Positions 1 to 11,336 of a stretch of DNA of 64,000 nucleotides are shown piece by piece; within the stretch, counting starts at the first letter, position 1; the number at the start of each line of letters is the position of its first letter. The translations under genes were made by a program, and so were the position numbers. Where the stretch lies: NCBI RefSeq assembly GCF_037975245.1, contig NC_092579.1:13810678-13874677 (forward strand), given 5' to 3'. The notes below the pieces were generated by a model that did not search any database, was not told the DNA's origin, and saw nothing but the letters and a program-made list of their open reading frames with translations. Source of the DNA: Apostichopus japonicus (lineage: Eukaryota; Echinodermata; Holothuroidea; Aspidochirotida; Stichopodidae).

Positions 1-3000
1 TGGAGCGGCTTCTGGACCTGCTCCGGGACCTGCCCAGGGCTTCCTCCTCACTGCTATCGTAGTCATACTTCCCGTATCTCATGGACCTTGGTTGTCTGTC
101 TCTGTTGTTTGGGAACCGCTGGTTGTTGTTGCCGATACGGCCGTACTGTGGTTGTTGTGGAGGTCTACTGTTCTGCATACCCGATTCCCATCTGGATGCT
201 TTCAGCTGTTCCGCGTGCTGCTTATTCACGGGAGGGGGTGCCGCCACAGTCGTCGGCATGTTTTCTTTCTTTTCCCTACAAGAAAGGAAAGAAAGTCGAT
301 TGACATCTGCGAGACAAATTCTGAAGTTATCAAAATGCTACAAAAGCTTGAAGAAACTCCTTAACTATTTTAAACCTAATTCAGGAGATACTTTAATTGT
401 ACCCAGTATCCCATCGAGAAACAAATTTGTCTACATGGTTAACTATGAATACATAACTGTGAGGACATAACCTCGATGACATTTATTGTTCTAATTAGGG
501 AAACAGAAAACAATGAGTAATGTGAAGAGATGTGTTGAGATAGACCTTCCAGCCTTTAAGGAATATTCCAGTAGCCAAAGTTGAAATTGTCTAATAAAAA
601 AGTTTGAAAATTTTCTGCATCTTAAGATCGAAACCATATCCTCATTGCATCTTGTAAGGCAAAGATATGAATTATTCATCTTGGTGTTAATTTTGTGGAT
701 GCTTTTGGCAACAGCAAGAGTAAATGTCGTCATGGTAATTCAGCTGAGAATGTTTATGTTTTGGGTTTTTTTCTTTTATAACATTGATCTCACTTATTAA
801 CAGATTAAAATGTCGCTTTGACAACAAAATATTTGCATTTTGGAATTCCAAAATACAGAAAACCTTAGTAAACATTCAAACCATATCAGATTTAGAGGAT
901 AAAATCAACAAATAAGATTTATGAAAAGCAGAGGTTTTGAAGAACAACTGCCATCAGTTATGACTTCACAGATCACCTACTGTTATCCCCACTTTAGGGA
1001 GGAAGAACTGAGGGTTTAGCAAGTCAAAGAAGATTACATTCAAGCAAGATGGGGGGGGGGGTTCAAAAATCATTTTGGAATACGCTTTTCTTTCTCACGT
1101 AAGTGTCACGTTGTCCGCCAACTGAATATCTCTTTGACGAACAAATCCCCCAAAGAGGTAAACCTTGTGTATCTATTCTTTTCTTTAACCAGTATGTAAT
1201 AAAGAACACAATACTTACAAAGGCAGTGGTGTATTTGCCCAGTCTCTGTCAAGAAGTGATCCATCTCCCGAGACACTTGTCAATAACTTTTGTAAGAAAT
1301 CTTCAACTGAGTCTTTCTCCGCCTCCGTCTTGCAATGAGCAAACGCTTGCTGCACGTAATCCCTGGAAGAATAAAAATAGACAGTTCGCCCTACAATTAT
1401 CCATCCCCGAGACAACTGATACGATCAAGACGGCATCCCTCGTTCATTTGCCACGTCAAATACTTTAGAGGGTTCATACAATTCATACAACCTCTTACTC
1501 ATTGCTAAGATATTTCTATGCATTGTACTTTAAAGTAAATATAATGAAGCAAAACAGGCTGCTGCTGTTCAAACATATCAGATCACAAATCAATACCAAG
1601 TTGGAATAACCAGGGCTGTCAGTACTATACCAATCTGGTTTGAATACTGTTGAGCAATGACATCCAGCTAGGAGAAAATACTGTCAACTAATCTGATACA
1701 CAAAAATTCATTTTTCCCGCCAATAACCATTTCATCTGGTAGAAACTTTGCTGAATAACTGTCTTTATTTTTCGACCAATGTACAAACCGAAAACCAAAT
1801 CACCAATATCTGAATTGGAAACACTAAAACAATCTTTTTAATAACAAACAATAGAAGGTGCCACTTACTTTAGATCATTTGGCCAGTCCCCAGGCCTGTT
1901 AATACAAAAGAAAGCAAAAAAAAAAAAAATGAAAACAGTCTTGAAATAGAACGACATTAAAGATAAGCCAGATTCACAGTGTCTACGGCCATACAGGTAC
2001 ACACTAAGAATTTGTTGAATAATGTCACTTTATCTCACATTATATATCAATGTTTTATGCTTATTCTTCTAGCTGAACATTCCTGGTCCTGTGGTATATT
2101 AGTCCCAACAAGGGACTTGAAGGCACTTTTCCCCCTTATCTTCACAAGTTTTAATCTGACTCTTTTAAGATGGAGCATATGGAAAATATACACAGTGACT
2201 CATCATTTGACATGTATACTACAAATGGTAAGCGCTATCTGTCACAACACTTTGACCTCAGCTGTTATCTCAATGGTAAAAATCATGTTTTCTTTGCTTG
2301 CCAATATCCAAATGCACAGCTACTATACTTTCTTTCTTAGAATAACTTCATCTTCTGTAACTAGGATATAAGACTTACTTTAGAAGACCCTTCTTGCCAA
2401 GTTTTGGTGCAGGCTTATTTCCCGGCGTCATGTCAGATTCAGGTTTCCGTGAGGAGGGAACTTTTGGTCCAATAAAGGGACCCTTGTTTGCAATGGAAGC
2501 TGGGATGAAGTTCTGTCGTTTAGGAAGGTTGAATTTTATTCCTTGAGCTCCTGGAGCAGCTGACCAAGAAAGAAAACAAAGGGCAAAAAAAAAATGGAAA
2601 GTAAACATACAGAAAACTGGCGAATGGTAAAGTTCTACACAATATTCAATTCGAGAGCATTTCTACATTCTCTGATATGGGATATTGACATTTATGAGAC
2701 TGGTTGCCTGTGGCATGATATCTCAAAACCGGGAATGACAACAGATGCAAGTTTCTAACTGAGCACTATTTACCTAATAACCGAGAGAATGTTCTTTAGA
2801 CTTGACAGGAGCTACAAACAAACAATGACAACCGGTCAAGATAAATAAATCAAACAACAGGATCATGGACTCTTCCTATTTACTAAGCCTCGATTATCTG
2901 CTTTCAACAATAAAGTGAGATTGCAGAGGTAATGGATTCAACCTTAATCTTTGATGGCATGTGAAAGGCACAGATTGTCACTGAAAATCTAAATCATTAT

Positions 3001-6000
3001 CGTTCACCAGAGAAAATCGGTCTCTAGGCTGTCATTTGCACTTTGGCATTGGACTGTTATGTTGCAAAAGGCTCTTCATAGCATTTCGTAACATTAATGT
3101 GTTTTATTAATATCAAACGATGCCTAATGTCATTTATTTCCTGGTGTGATCTTCTTAACATGTACCCACCCGTCCTTACTTTATAGAGTCTAGTATGGTA
3201 CCAGAAGATTGTGATACCTTTCAGCACGTCGTGCTGATTTAATTTTCTACCGACAAAGACTTTGTATGAACTAATTACCTGCCATTTTGTGATCCTGATT
3301 CCATCTGGAAGGCTTGTTCATCTTACCCTCCTTGGTCACACCTGCATAGCTTGCTGAAGCGGCCATTCGTTTCCCAACATCTGGCACATTGTTGTTGGAA
3401 GACTGTCCTTGTTTACCACTTTCTGGACCCGGAACACTAGGTGCTCCCTTTGGTAAGTTGTTAGGTTGACCACTTTCAATCTGATTGGGACCTGTACCTG
3501 GAGGGCATGGAGGTCGTGGTGGGCCCATGTAGTTGGGGACCGGTGGAGGACCGGTGTGGTTGAAATTTGGAGGTCTGTTTGGTGGAAACTGGTTTTGAAA
3601 GCCATAACCGGGCTGGAACTGCCCATACATATTTGGCTGTTGGGAAATCAAAAATTACAATATGAACCTTGCATTGGTCATTCATGGTGCCAGTAGGAGC
3701 AGACAAGGAGACTTGGAATGCCAACATAATTTTTTTTTTGACTGGGAAATTAAGATTAAGAAATGGGCAAAAAGGAATATCAAACAAAAATTAGCTGTTA
3801 CCCAAGTGCATGATATCATATGATAGTTTCTGCTTCATAACTGGTGCAAAGGAATTGTTACGAGCAGCCACTACCAATAGCCAGATAGCTAAGTTGGAAG
3901 AGCACAAGAGTACAATTTCGGCTGTCACCAATTTCGATCAAGTCGAAAGGCAAAAACTTCTTTTCACCTTTCAAATTTGATACAACAACGATGAAAACCA
4001 AGCAGGATGACGGCACTGTGCTTGCAAATACAAGGAGTAATCGACTGCTTTGTAAAACTCACTTTAAAAACATAAATTTAAAGACTGTTACACGCAGCAC
4101 TAGATTAGTAGATGGACTCACTGGTGCATCCAATATCCATAAACTGTGATAGATTCAGAAAAGATATCTGAATATATCAGAGAATCGACCAATGAAGATG
4201 GATTTTTCCCCAAAAGTAAGACACTGGTGCAATCATCATTTGATGTTGTTTATGTACATGCGAGTCATGTGTAATACTAGTTTTCAAATCATATCACATT
4301 AATAGTCATAATTATTACCTGTCCCATGTTATAGTTTGGCATCATGGGCTGCTGCTGCTGATGCTGCTGGTTGGGCATATTGGGTCCCATGCCATAACCG
4401 GCATATCCACCAGGATACCCATGTCTGTACATATTTGCATACTGATTGTAGTAATTTGCTGTCGTGAGAGGAAAGAAAGAAAGACAGGGTTTCTAAAATG
4501 ATGTGTAATTTGAAACTGAAGATTATGAAACCATGCAGTTATGATGACTTGTATGCAGTGACTAGAAGCTGAAAGAAAACTAGTTGACAAATCCAACCCC
4601 TCTCCCCCCCCCCCCCCCATCACTGCCTCCTCCCCAACTTAAAATGCAAGTCATTTATCTCAGTAAAGGAAAATGCTTTCAAACTGAAAATGCAAACAAA
4701 TTCTTGAGCACTGGAGATAGCACTACTGCCCTATTTACACTAGTTAATAAAGTGTTATTGCAAGAGCAGAATGATTTCTTTAAATGAAAAGCAAACACAA
4801 ACAATCAAAATCATAATGATGGATTGCAGACTGAGTAAGTTTTTAAATGATATCACAGAGCCACCAGTACTGAACTTTTTTTTGTGTGTGCTTTATTCAG
4901 TACTCTGTGTATTTTCTTTGGTAGGGGTAGTACTATTTACAGTCAAGATTCTTTAATGTTAAAGGTTTTTACATTACTGACCTAAACCTGGGACTGGTGT
5001 CAATAACAATACAGCTTTTCTTTTTCACCATCAAAATATTAACATACAAGCAAAGGGAAAATATATGCTTTCAACATCTAGTGGCATTTATGACATCACA
5101 CTATGATGAAAGTGACAGCAGCCCCACTTGAGATGACATTTATACCATGACATTTCTATAGTTTTTAATGATCACTTTACTCCATGTTGTGTCAAGTCAT
5201 CATACCGATGGTTATGGCTGACTCACTGTATTATCTCTGCATATATGGAATACCTTGATTAAACTTTTTCGAGTCTGTTACACTTTTGAATTTTTTGTGG
5301 ACCCTAGTCATGACTCGTTGCAACAACACACATATCTCTAAAACCTGGAAGTAATTTCCGTAGCTCTTTGGGAAAGTTCCTTATCACAAAGTATAGATTT
5401 ATTGGAGGCATGGGGCAATGACGATTCTTGGGTTTGTTTTTAATTATGCCTTTGCCATAAATGAAAGAACCCACTTCTTACCATATTGTTGATGCTGCTG
5501 CTGCATCATTTGGTGCTGCTGAGCCATGTAGTGTTGTTGTTGTTGTTGTTGTGGTTCTGGTGGAAGAGGTGGTTGGGGAATCGGAACATTGGGAGTACTT
5601 CCATTCTTTGCATCCGTCTTTGTTTTCTTCTCTGGGGATTTACTTTGCAGACTCTTGTTTCCAAGTTCACCTCTGGCTGCTTCCAAGGCCTTGAGGGCAA
5701 TTTCCCAGCTTTTAGGTTGCGTTGGAGGCCCTGAAGTTGGGTTGAATTGTTGAGCCCTGCAGGTGCAATTTACCAGATTGAGAATTCATCAATTTCTGTT
5801 GGATTAAAGTTCTTGAACCTCCCCCCTTCATTTAACTGAACATGAAAATAATATGTTGGAGAACCAATGTTTTTATGTGCTGTCCATAAATTATTATCAA
5901 ATTTCTGAAATGGCCCTGAATAACTTCAATTTTACCTGTTCATAGAGACAGTTTCAAAGTCTGCATTGATTGTTACAATTTAGATTCATGACTCAGAGAT

Positions 6001-7175
6001 GAAGGCATCACAGTTCAATAAATAATTTCATCAGCTATATTTCACATGGAAAACATCTTTTCGAATTTAGTCATTATATATGGGGTTCCTTTTGCATTGG
6101 AAATTTTATATAACTTGGGCAAAAGCCTGTTTCAGGATGGGATGTTCTATACTTGAGCAATTGAACATCAATCATCATTTCAACATAGAGCCACCTAAGC
6201 ACTCAGAGACCCTCAAAATTCCCCCTCCCTTTCAACATATAGGTCTGGCTCACAATCCTTGAAGTTGATGCCAAAATGGAAAGTATGCTTTAGAGGCTAC
6301 TGAGAATATATTTAGTAGGCTAGGTCCAGGATATGCAAAACTAAATGCATGCTTATGTCATGATACTTATACACAATGTTGCTTTCATTGCTCATAGGCC
6401 AATGGATCAGCAGAGGTCATGATACTAAAGCATTGTCTGTTCAAAACACACATTTGTATTGCCACCCATCGCATGTTTTTACTGCTCATAGTCATACGCA
6501 AACATTTGTTAAGTGTTGCATTCCTGGGACACAATCCTCATGTAGCAATACAGTGGATGTGGACAAGATGGCTGTATTATATTTCATTAATACATTTTTT
6601 TACATCAACAGAGTTGTATGTTGTTCTCAGATTACCATGAGAATGCTGCTTCACATCCCTTGCAAATTTAAATTAATTTTAAAAAGAGTTTGATACAATT
6701 ACAGCAGCCTAGTCAGGTGTTTTGTCAAGGGACAAACAACTTAGGCTACATTACTAGTAGCCTAGTAGTACTTTGTGTAAATAATTGTACAGTACCTCTA
6801 TTGAAATTGTAAAAATGTAACAATGCAACCCGGGAAATTGAGAGACTTGACTCCGAAAGTAGGCCTAGACAAAATGGAATTATCAATGGAATAATAAGAA
6901 ACATAGATGTCCTTATCCCACCATTGATTAATTGCAACTAGTAATAACACAATGTTTGTCTCTTTTCTATACTGACATAATGTTAGGCTAGAAAGCCTAA
7001 TCACCTAATGCCTATGGCTACTTTGAGAATCATTTTTGTCAACATTTCTACACGGTCAAACATAATTTACACATAAAAACACGACACTTAACATAGAGTA
7101 TCTCAAGATAGTAATTAAAGAAAATACGAACCATTGAGCTGCTTGGGTCGCTTGATTTTGCGGATTCCAAGCCAT
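1..7175 (-). CDS. LENG8: LENG8 orthologue (SAC3/GANP/THP3 family), 5' part, eight exons, runs off the left edge
   Basis: Coding exons on the minus strand, in order: 7175-7132, 5756-5482, 4458-4319, 3636-3279, 2559-2379, 1895-1869, 1362-1219, 275-<1. All have GT/AG borders and the reading frame is continuous across every junction. The product starts MAWNPQNQATQAAQW, then a lysine-rich stretch, a polyQ tract (QQQQQQH), a Tyr/Gly/Gln-rich prion-like part, and a Pro-rich part. Next comes the diagnostic segment RWNQDHKMAGAAPGAQGIKF, followed by NLPKR, then KPGDWPNDLKDYVQQAF and a short helical region ending WANTPLPL. An Arg/Ser-rich stretch (SRSRSRSRS) reaches the window edge. These match vertebrate LENG8 in order (LKFNIQKRP, KPDDWPQDMKEYVERCF, the SR region). 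The SAC3/GANP domain should follow beyond position 1. Family knowledge: LENG8 is a nuclear SAC3-type protein linked to mRNA export/retention with PCID2 and DSS1. The first ATG has no upstream in-frame extension that I could support. Confidence 0.93.
276..1218. other. LENG8 intron 7, no gene seen
   Basis: This is the interval between the coding exons ending at 1219 and starting at 275. It is AT-rich, with a poly-G run near 1051-1060 and a polypyrimidine stretch before the acceptor at 276-277. I see no exon or recognisable mobile element. The other LENG8 introns (1363-1868, 1896-2378, 2560-3278, 3637-4318, 4459-5481, 5757-7131) are similar. They hold only homopolymer runs, notably poly-C at about 4603-4618. 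Confidence 0.5.
1869..1895 (-). CDS. LENG8: 27-nt microexon of LENG8
   Basis: The acceptor TTAACAG and donor GTAAGT flank a 27-nt exon with phase 2 introns on both sides. It supplies the end of one Lys codon, then PGDWPNDL and the start of the next Lys. It completes KPGDWPNDLKDYVQQAF, which aligns with LENG8 KPDDWPQDMKEYVERCF. Without it the protein loses nine residues in frame, so skipping would be silent for the frame. The identification rests on the conserved protein match on both sides. Confidence 0.9.
5482..5756 (-). CDS. LENG8: LENG8 exon 2 with polyglutamine tract
   Basis: The exon encodes an N-terminal segment with SWEIALKALEAARGELGNKS, like LENG8 NPEWEKARQALASISK. A Lys-rich charged part and a Pro stretch follow, then six glutamines from CAA repeats and further QQQ runs near the donor. 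The CAA/CAG repeat can vary in length without a frame shift. Phase 2 in, phase 1 out. Confidence 0.88.
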
Positions 7176-7209
7176 CTCTCTTTTCCCTATAGTCATTGCG
7201 GCGTAAAAG

Positions 7210-7217
7210 TGACGTCA
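7210..7217. promoter_or_regulatory. Perfect palindromic CRE/ATF site in the LENG8 promoter
   Basis: TGACGTCA lies 35 bp upstream of the LENG8 start codon on its minus strand. The flank is GC-richer than the surrounding sequence and no TATA box is obvious. CRE sites close to the start are common in TATA-less housekeeping promoters. Further out are an E-box palindrome TCACGTGA (7594-7601) and a half-CRE (GACGTCA near 7662). The role as promoter is inferred from position only. Confidence 0.5.
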
Positions 7218-8439
7218 TGCAACGAATTTGACTACTGCATAATAAACGAGAGGGAGACCTTCCAGAAAGAGTAGGATTGACTACTTACCGTGACAGACGT
7301 GGAAAATCGAAGCATGGAGCTATAAACCTGGGATCGAAGAAAGGTTACCGCATGCATTTTGTGGGCATACATGAGATTTTCTGTGACACCGTCTGTAACG
7401 TTTTTCTTACTGTTAGTCAATTTTTTTCTTTCTTTCTTTCTTTCGTAATTTTGGTTGTATATTCAGGTCAACGTTCGATTGTTCGATCGATGCTTTTTTA
7501 CATCAAAGAAGAGAAATAAAACTCTGTGGTTGAGAATCAACATGTTTCTAAAAGTGCATATGACTGGAGTTAGGCTCAACGTCCCTGCTTGGGTCACGTG
7601 ATTTCGGCGTACAAACAGGAAAACGTCTAAAAGAGTACCCCATTTTGAATTTCCTTACTGAGACGTCATTTGTCAGTGAACTCAGAAAGAAATCGAATAC
7701 TTTGAGATTGTCCATCTGAACGCTTAACAATCAGACAATGCGTTATTATACTGACTATACTCGTACATACAATTGTTATATCATTCGTACTGTCTTCTCA
7801 TGTTATGCTTCAGAGCACTTGTACTGACAGTTTGAACAGTTCCTAAACTTTTTTTATTAGAAACATGATATTGATACTTCTCCTGCTGTTTGTAATTGTG
7901 TATTGTGAGGATGTGAGGCGTGACATGCAAATGCCTGATGGGAAGATTGTCACCGACCGAGTGACATGTATATGTATATAGATGAGCATTTATAACGCAC
8001 TATTTGCTTTGCTAGGGTAAATTTGTAAAGTTTCAGTCCAGCCAGAAGTGCATGTTGGTTACCGTGCGTCTTCACCGACACTGACGTGTTAATGTAGATC
8101 CCATGCCGTATGAAACTAAGGTGTCTTGGAAATGGCACTTCCCAGGCCTTGTAAGCTGCTGTAAAGTTTTCTCAACATCCTTTATATCGAGATCCCATGT
8201 CTGAATATGGTCATCAAAATAGTTTAGTAAAATAGAAAGAAAAAAACAGTCTGGTAAGTTACTTTGAAATACCATGACATATCTTTTGTGAGTTTGACAC
8301 CGGCATTGACATTTTTCGACAAATCTGCAAATTGCGCGTGGAAAATAAGGAAAGATTGACTGGGCTTTCAGGCAATTAACATACTGAAATGACCGAACTA
8401 TATGTAAAACTGACATCAAAGATTGCGTCTGAAATATTA
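7218..8439. other. Intergenic DNA with a partial copy of a dispersed repeat
   Basis: No coding region is supportable. A (TTTC)n stretch lies at about 7425-7444. At about 8127-8195 the sequence GGAAATGGCACTTCCCAGGC and its downstream part match the interior of the repeat family seen at 8930, 9847, 11495 and 12258. It is therefore a fragment of the same family. Confidence 0.4.
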
Positions 8440-8580
8440 TTAGGGTGATAGACTGATTGGCCGGTAGTTCTCAGCGATAGTATTGTCTTGCAAATTTGTT
8501 GTTTTTAGCGGTTTTAAGAGCATCAGGGCACGTCCCAGAAGTGAAAACCCGATTGAAAATGTAACAGAGTATCGAGGCAA
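8440..8580 (-). pseudogene. LINE reverse transcriptase fragment
   Basis: The minus-strand reading gives LLKPLKTTNLQDNTIAENYR followed by PISLSP. This has the NYRPISLLP signature at the start of the palm of LINE-type reverse transcriptases (Jockey/CR1/RTE-like). It is a short piece that stops immediately afterwards, with no endonuclease or catalytic YxDD region nearby. The left border of the 917-bp tandem duplication lies inside it, at 8513. Confidence 0.6.
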
Positions 8581-8768
8581 TGATGCGAGCAATAATGTGA
8601 GAAACCTGTATGATGTCAGCATTTTTTTACCTTTTAACATCTTCTTTGGCATTCCAGTACCTGGAAACCACCTTTCTATAAGGGTATAGTATAGCTCACT
8701 AGCTTGTTTGATCAGTTAATGTGCACTGGTTACATGATCCTGGTTGGCTGTTTGTATTAGTATTTATT

Positions 8769-9074
8769 CAGGCGAGTATAGAGAGGGATTTTCGAAGGGA
8801 GGGGAAACCTGAAGGCACATTTTCAGAGCCGTAGATTCGGCATTGGAACCTATCTAAGCGTAGCGCCACCATAAGTTGGCGCGAAGCGCACCAGAAAATT
8901 TTGGCCGAAAATGTCTCCCAGATCGCTGGAAATGGCACTTTCCAGGCATTGCAAGTTGCATCTAAGCATTTTCTATTTAGAAATTACTAGCGATATCATA
9001 AAAACGTCCAAAAAAAATGTTCAAGGGGGGGGGGGAGGAGCTGTCTCCCCCTTCGCCCCCTGGCTACGCGCCTG
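8769..9074. mobile_element. hAT-type miniature transposon (306 bp), copy 1
   Basis: The ends are CAGGCG...CGCCTG, flanked by a perfect 8-bp target duplication TATTTATT (8761-8768 and 9075-9082). An 8-bp duplication plus CAG-type ends is the hAT signature. There is no coding capacity. The interior carries the AGCGCCACC hairpin module at 8863-8882 and a GGAAATGGCACTTTCCAGGC segment shared with other repeats here. Confidence 0.85.
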
Positions 9075-9685
9075 TATTTATTAGAGCAGGAATGATATAA
9101 TTCGACGGTCGTTAACATGCGTTTTCAATACAGTGCGACTACTGTAGATGTTTTCTCGGCCTATGCGCTATGTCACGTCAGGTTTTTTTCAGCAACTATA
9201 GCTTACTGCCGGTCCGCGGTCGAAGGGTCGTTCATGAGTGGTCATCATGGAGATTCGAGACCACTCAGACCAATGATATATTTTTCGCACATGCATGTAA
9301 TTTTTTTTCGACACCCAAAATCCCAGTGGGGGAGGGGCGACAAGCTTTCATGGGGCTGTCGCCCCCCCCCCGTAGCTACGCCACTGGTTACAACTTCGAG
9401 AAAGAATAAAAAATGTTCAGCACTGAATGTTTAAGAGCATCAGGGCACGTCCCAGAAGTGAAAACCCGATTGAAAATGTAACAGAGTATCGAGGCAATGA
9501 TGCGAGCAATAATGTGAGAAACCTGTATGATGTCAGCATTTTTTTACCTTTTAACATCTTCTTTGGCATTCCAGTACCTGGAAACCACCTTTCTATAAGG
9601 GTATAGTATAGCTCACTAGCTTGTTTGATCAGTTAATGTGCACTGGTTACATGATCCTGGTTGGCTGTTTGTATTAGTATTTATT

Positions 9686-9991
9686 CAGGCGAGTATAGAG
9701 AGGGATTTTCGAAGGGAGGGGAAACCTGAAGGCACATTTTCAGAGCCGTAGATTCGGCATTGGAACCTATCTAAGCGTAGCGCCACCATAAGTTGGCGCG
9801 AAGCGCACCAGAAAATTTTGGCCGAAAATGTCTCCCAGATCGCTGGAAATGGCACTTTCCAGGCATTGCAAGTTGCATCTAAGCATTTTCTATTTAGAAA
9901 TTACTAGCGATATCATAAAAACGTCCAAAAAAAATGTTCAAGGGGGGGGGGGAGGAGCTGTCTCCCCCTTCGCCCCCTGGCTACGCGCCTG
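9686..9991. mobile_element. hAT-type miniature transposon (306 bp), duplicated copy
   Basis: Identical to 8769-9074, with the same TATTTATT flanks at 9678-9685 and 9992-9999. It arose through the segmental tandem duplication rather than a second insertion, because the flanking DNA is copied too. Confidence 0.85.
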
Positions 9992-10348
9992 TATTTATTA
10001 GAGCAGGAATGATATAATTCGACGGTCGTTAACATGCGTTTTCAATACAGTGCGACTACTGTAGATGTTTTCTCGGCCTATGCGCTATGTCACGTCAGGT
10101 TTTTTCAGCAACTATAGCTTACTGCCGGTCCGCGGTCGAAGGGTCGTTCATGAGTGGTCTTCATGGAGATTCGAGACCACTCAGACCAATGATATATTTT
10201 TCGCACATGCATGTAATTTTTTTTCGACACCCAAAATCCCAGTGGGGGAGGGGCGACAAGCTTTCATGGGGCTGTCGCCCCCCCCCCCCCGTAGCTACGC
10301 CACTGGTTACAACTTCGAGAAAGAATAAAAAATGTTCAGCACTGAATG

Positions 10349-11328
10349 TGTAACCCTGGTAACGTACATGACTCTTGATGAGACATTATAACCGGCTCCT
10401 GTATCTAAACTAAATGATGTGTTACTTTAAGAAAACGTTAGAAACCCAGGATCGTTATCTTGGACCCTTGGAAGAACTTCGAACCAGGGGGATTGAAAAG
10501 CTTAGACTTGTGAGATGGCCCTGAAATCGCACACTTTGATTGGATTAAAGTGGCATAATTATTGATGAAGTAATTATCGATATATAAATAAAGTTTGGGA
10601 AACGGTAGACCTCTTAATTTGGGGTATCTAAGTCTTTCAGTTTATGTGTTACAAAATTAAAAGTTTTTGGTGAAACTGGATGTTTCGTTACTTTGTAAAA
10701 AAAGAACCTGAAATGATATTGTGCTGCCGTCAATGCTCGTCGAAGATGCACTGCTTGACAACCAGCTAACCATGAAAAGGCAAAGACAGGCGTTATCTTT
10801 CTGAATTTATTCCTCACTTGTATTTGTGTGGTCCAACTGTAAAACATGATAAATTATCTACATAATGATACTAAGTTATTACGAAACTATAATCACTGAA
10901 TAAGTACGATAAAGATTGGACTCAGAACAGTGACATGCTAACAATGTCGGTTATGACGCATATATAGGATAACCATGACTATGTATCTATGACAGAGACG
11001 AGAATAAATGCGGGATCTTCTAACCGAATTAGAAGAATGTTCCTTCAAGTTAACTAAACGATTAACGTATTTATGTAACCGATGGCACTTATATTAGAAC
11101 TGAACGATAAAAGCAACATTGGGTTAGTATGTAAATCAATTAGAAAATGAATGATATATAGCAAAGCTTGATACACTTATACAAACAATGATAACTGCAT
11201 GCGAGCAAGCGCAGTGTGTGGGTGTGTGTGTGACTATTATGCTCTCACAGTATATACATATGGAAATACAATCACTTAAGGTAATTATACATTTCAGGAC
11301 CAGTGATTAAATTTACATTCTGTTCAGA
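10349..11328. other. Intergenic, nothing recognised
   Basis: AT-rich DNA with a short (GT)n near 11216-11232. Short open frames on the minus strand (10614-10847) have no splice or family support. Confidence 0.4.
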
Positions 11329-11336
11329 CTTTGGAC

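Larger units (their letters stand above)
8513..10348. repeat. Near-perfect tandem duplication, two 917-919-bp copies
   Basis: Copy 1 is 8513-9429 and copy 2 is 9430-10348. By eye the copies differ by one substitution (ATCATGG versus CTTCATGG context near 9243/10160) and by the length of one T run and one C run. Each contains the hAT miniature element (8769-9074, 9686-9991). Each ends with a separate repeat whose terminus GTAGCTACGCCACTG looks like another transposon end. Either a very recent tandem duplication or an assembly artefact, such as two haplotypes joined head to tail. Confidence 0.95.

Noticed and set aside
10614-10847. Minus-strand 77-codon frame
   Set aside because: No recognisable motif, and no splice-site pattern linking it to other exons.
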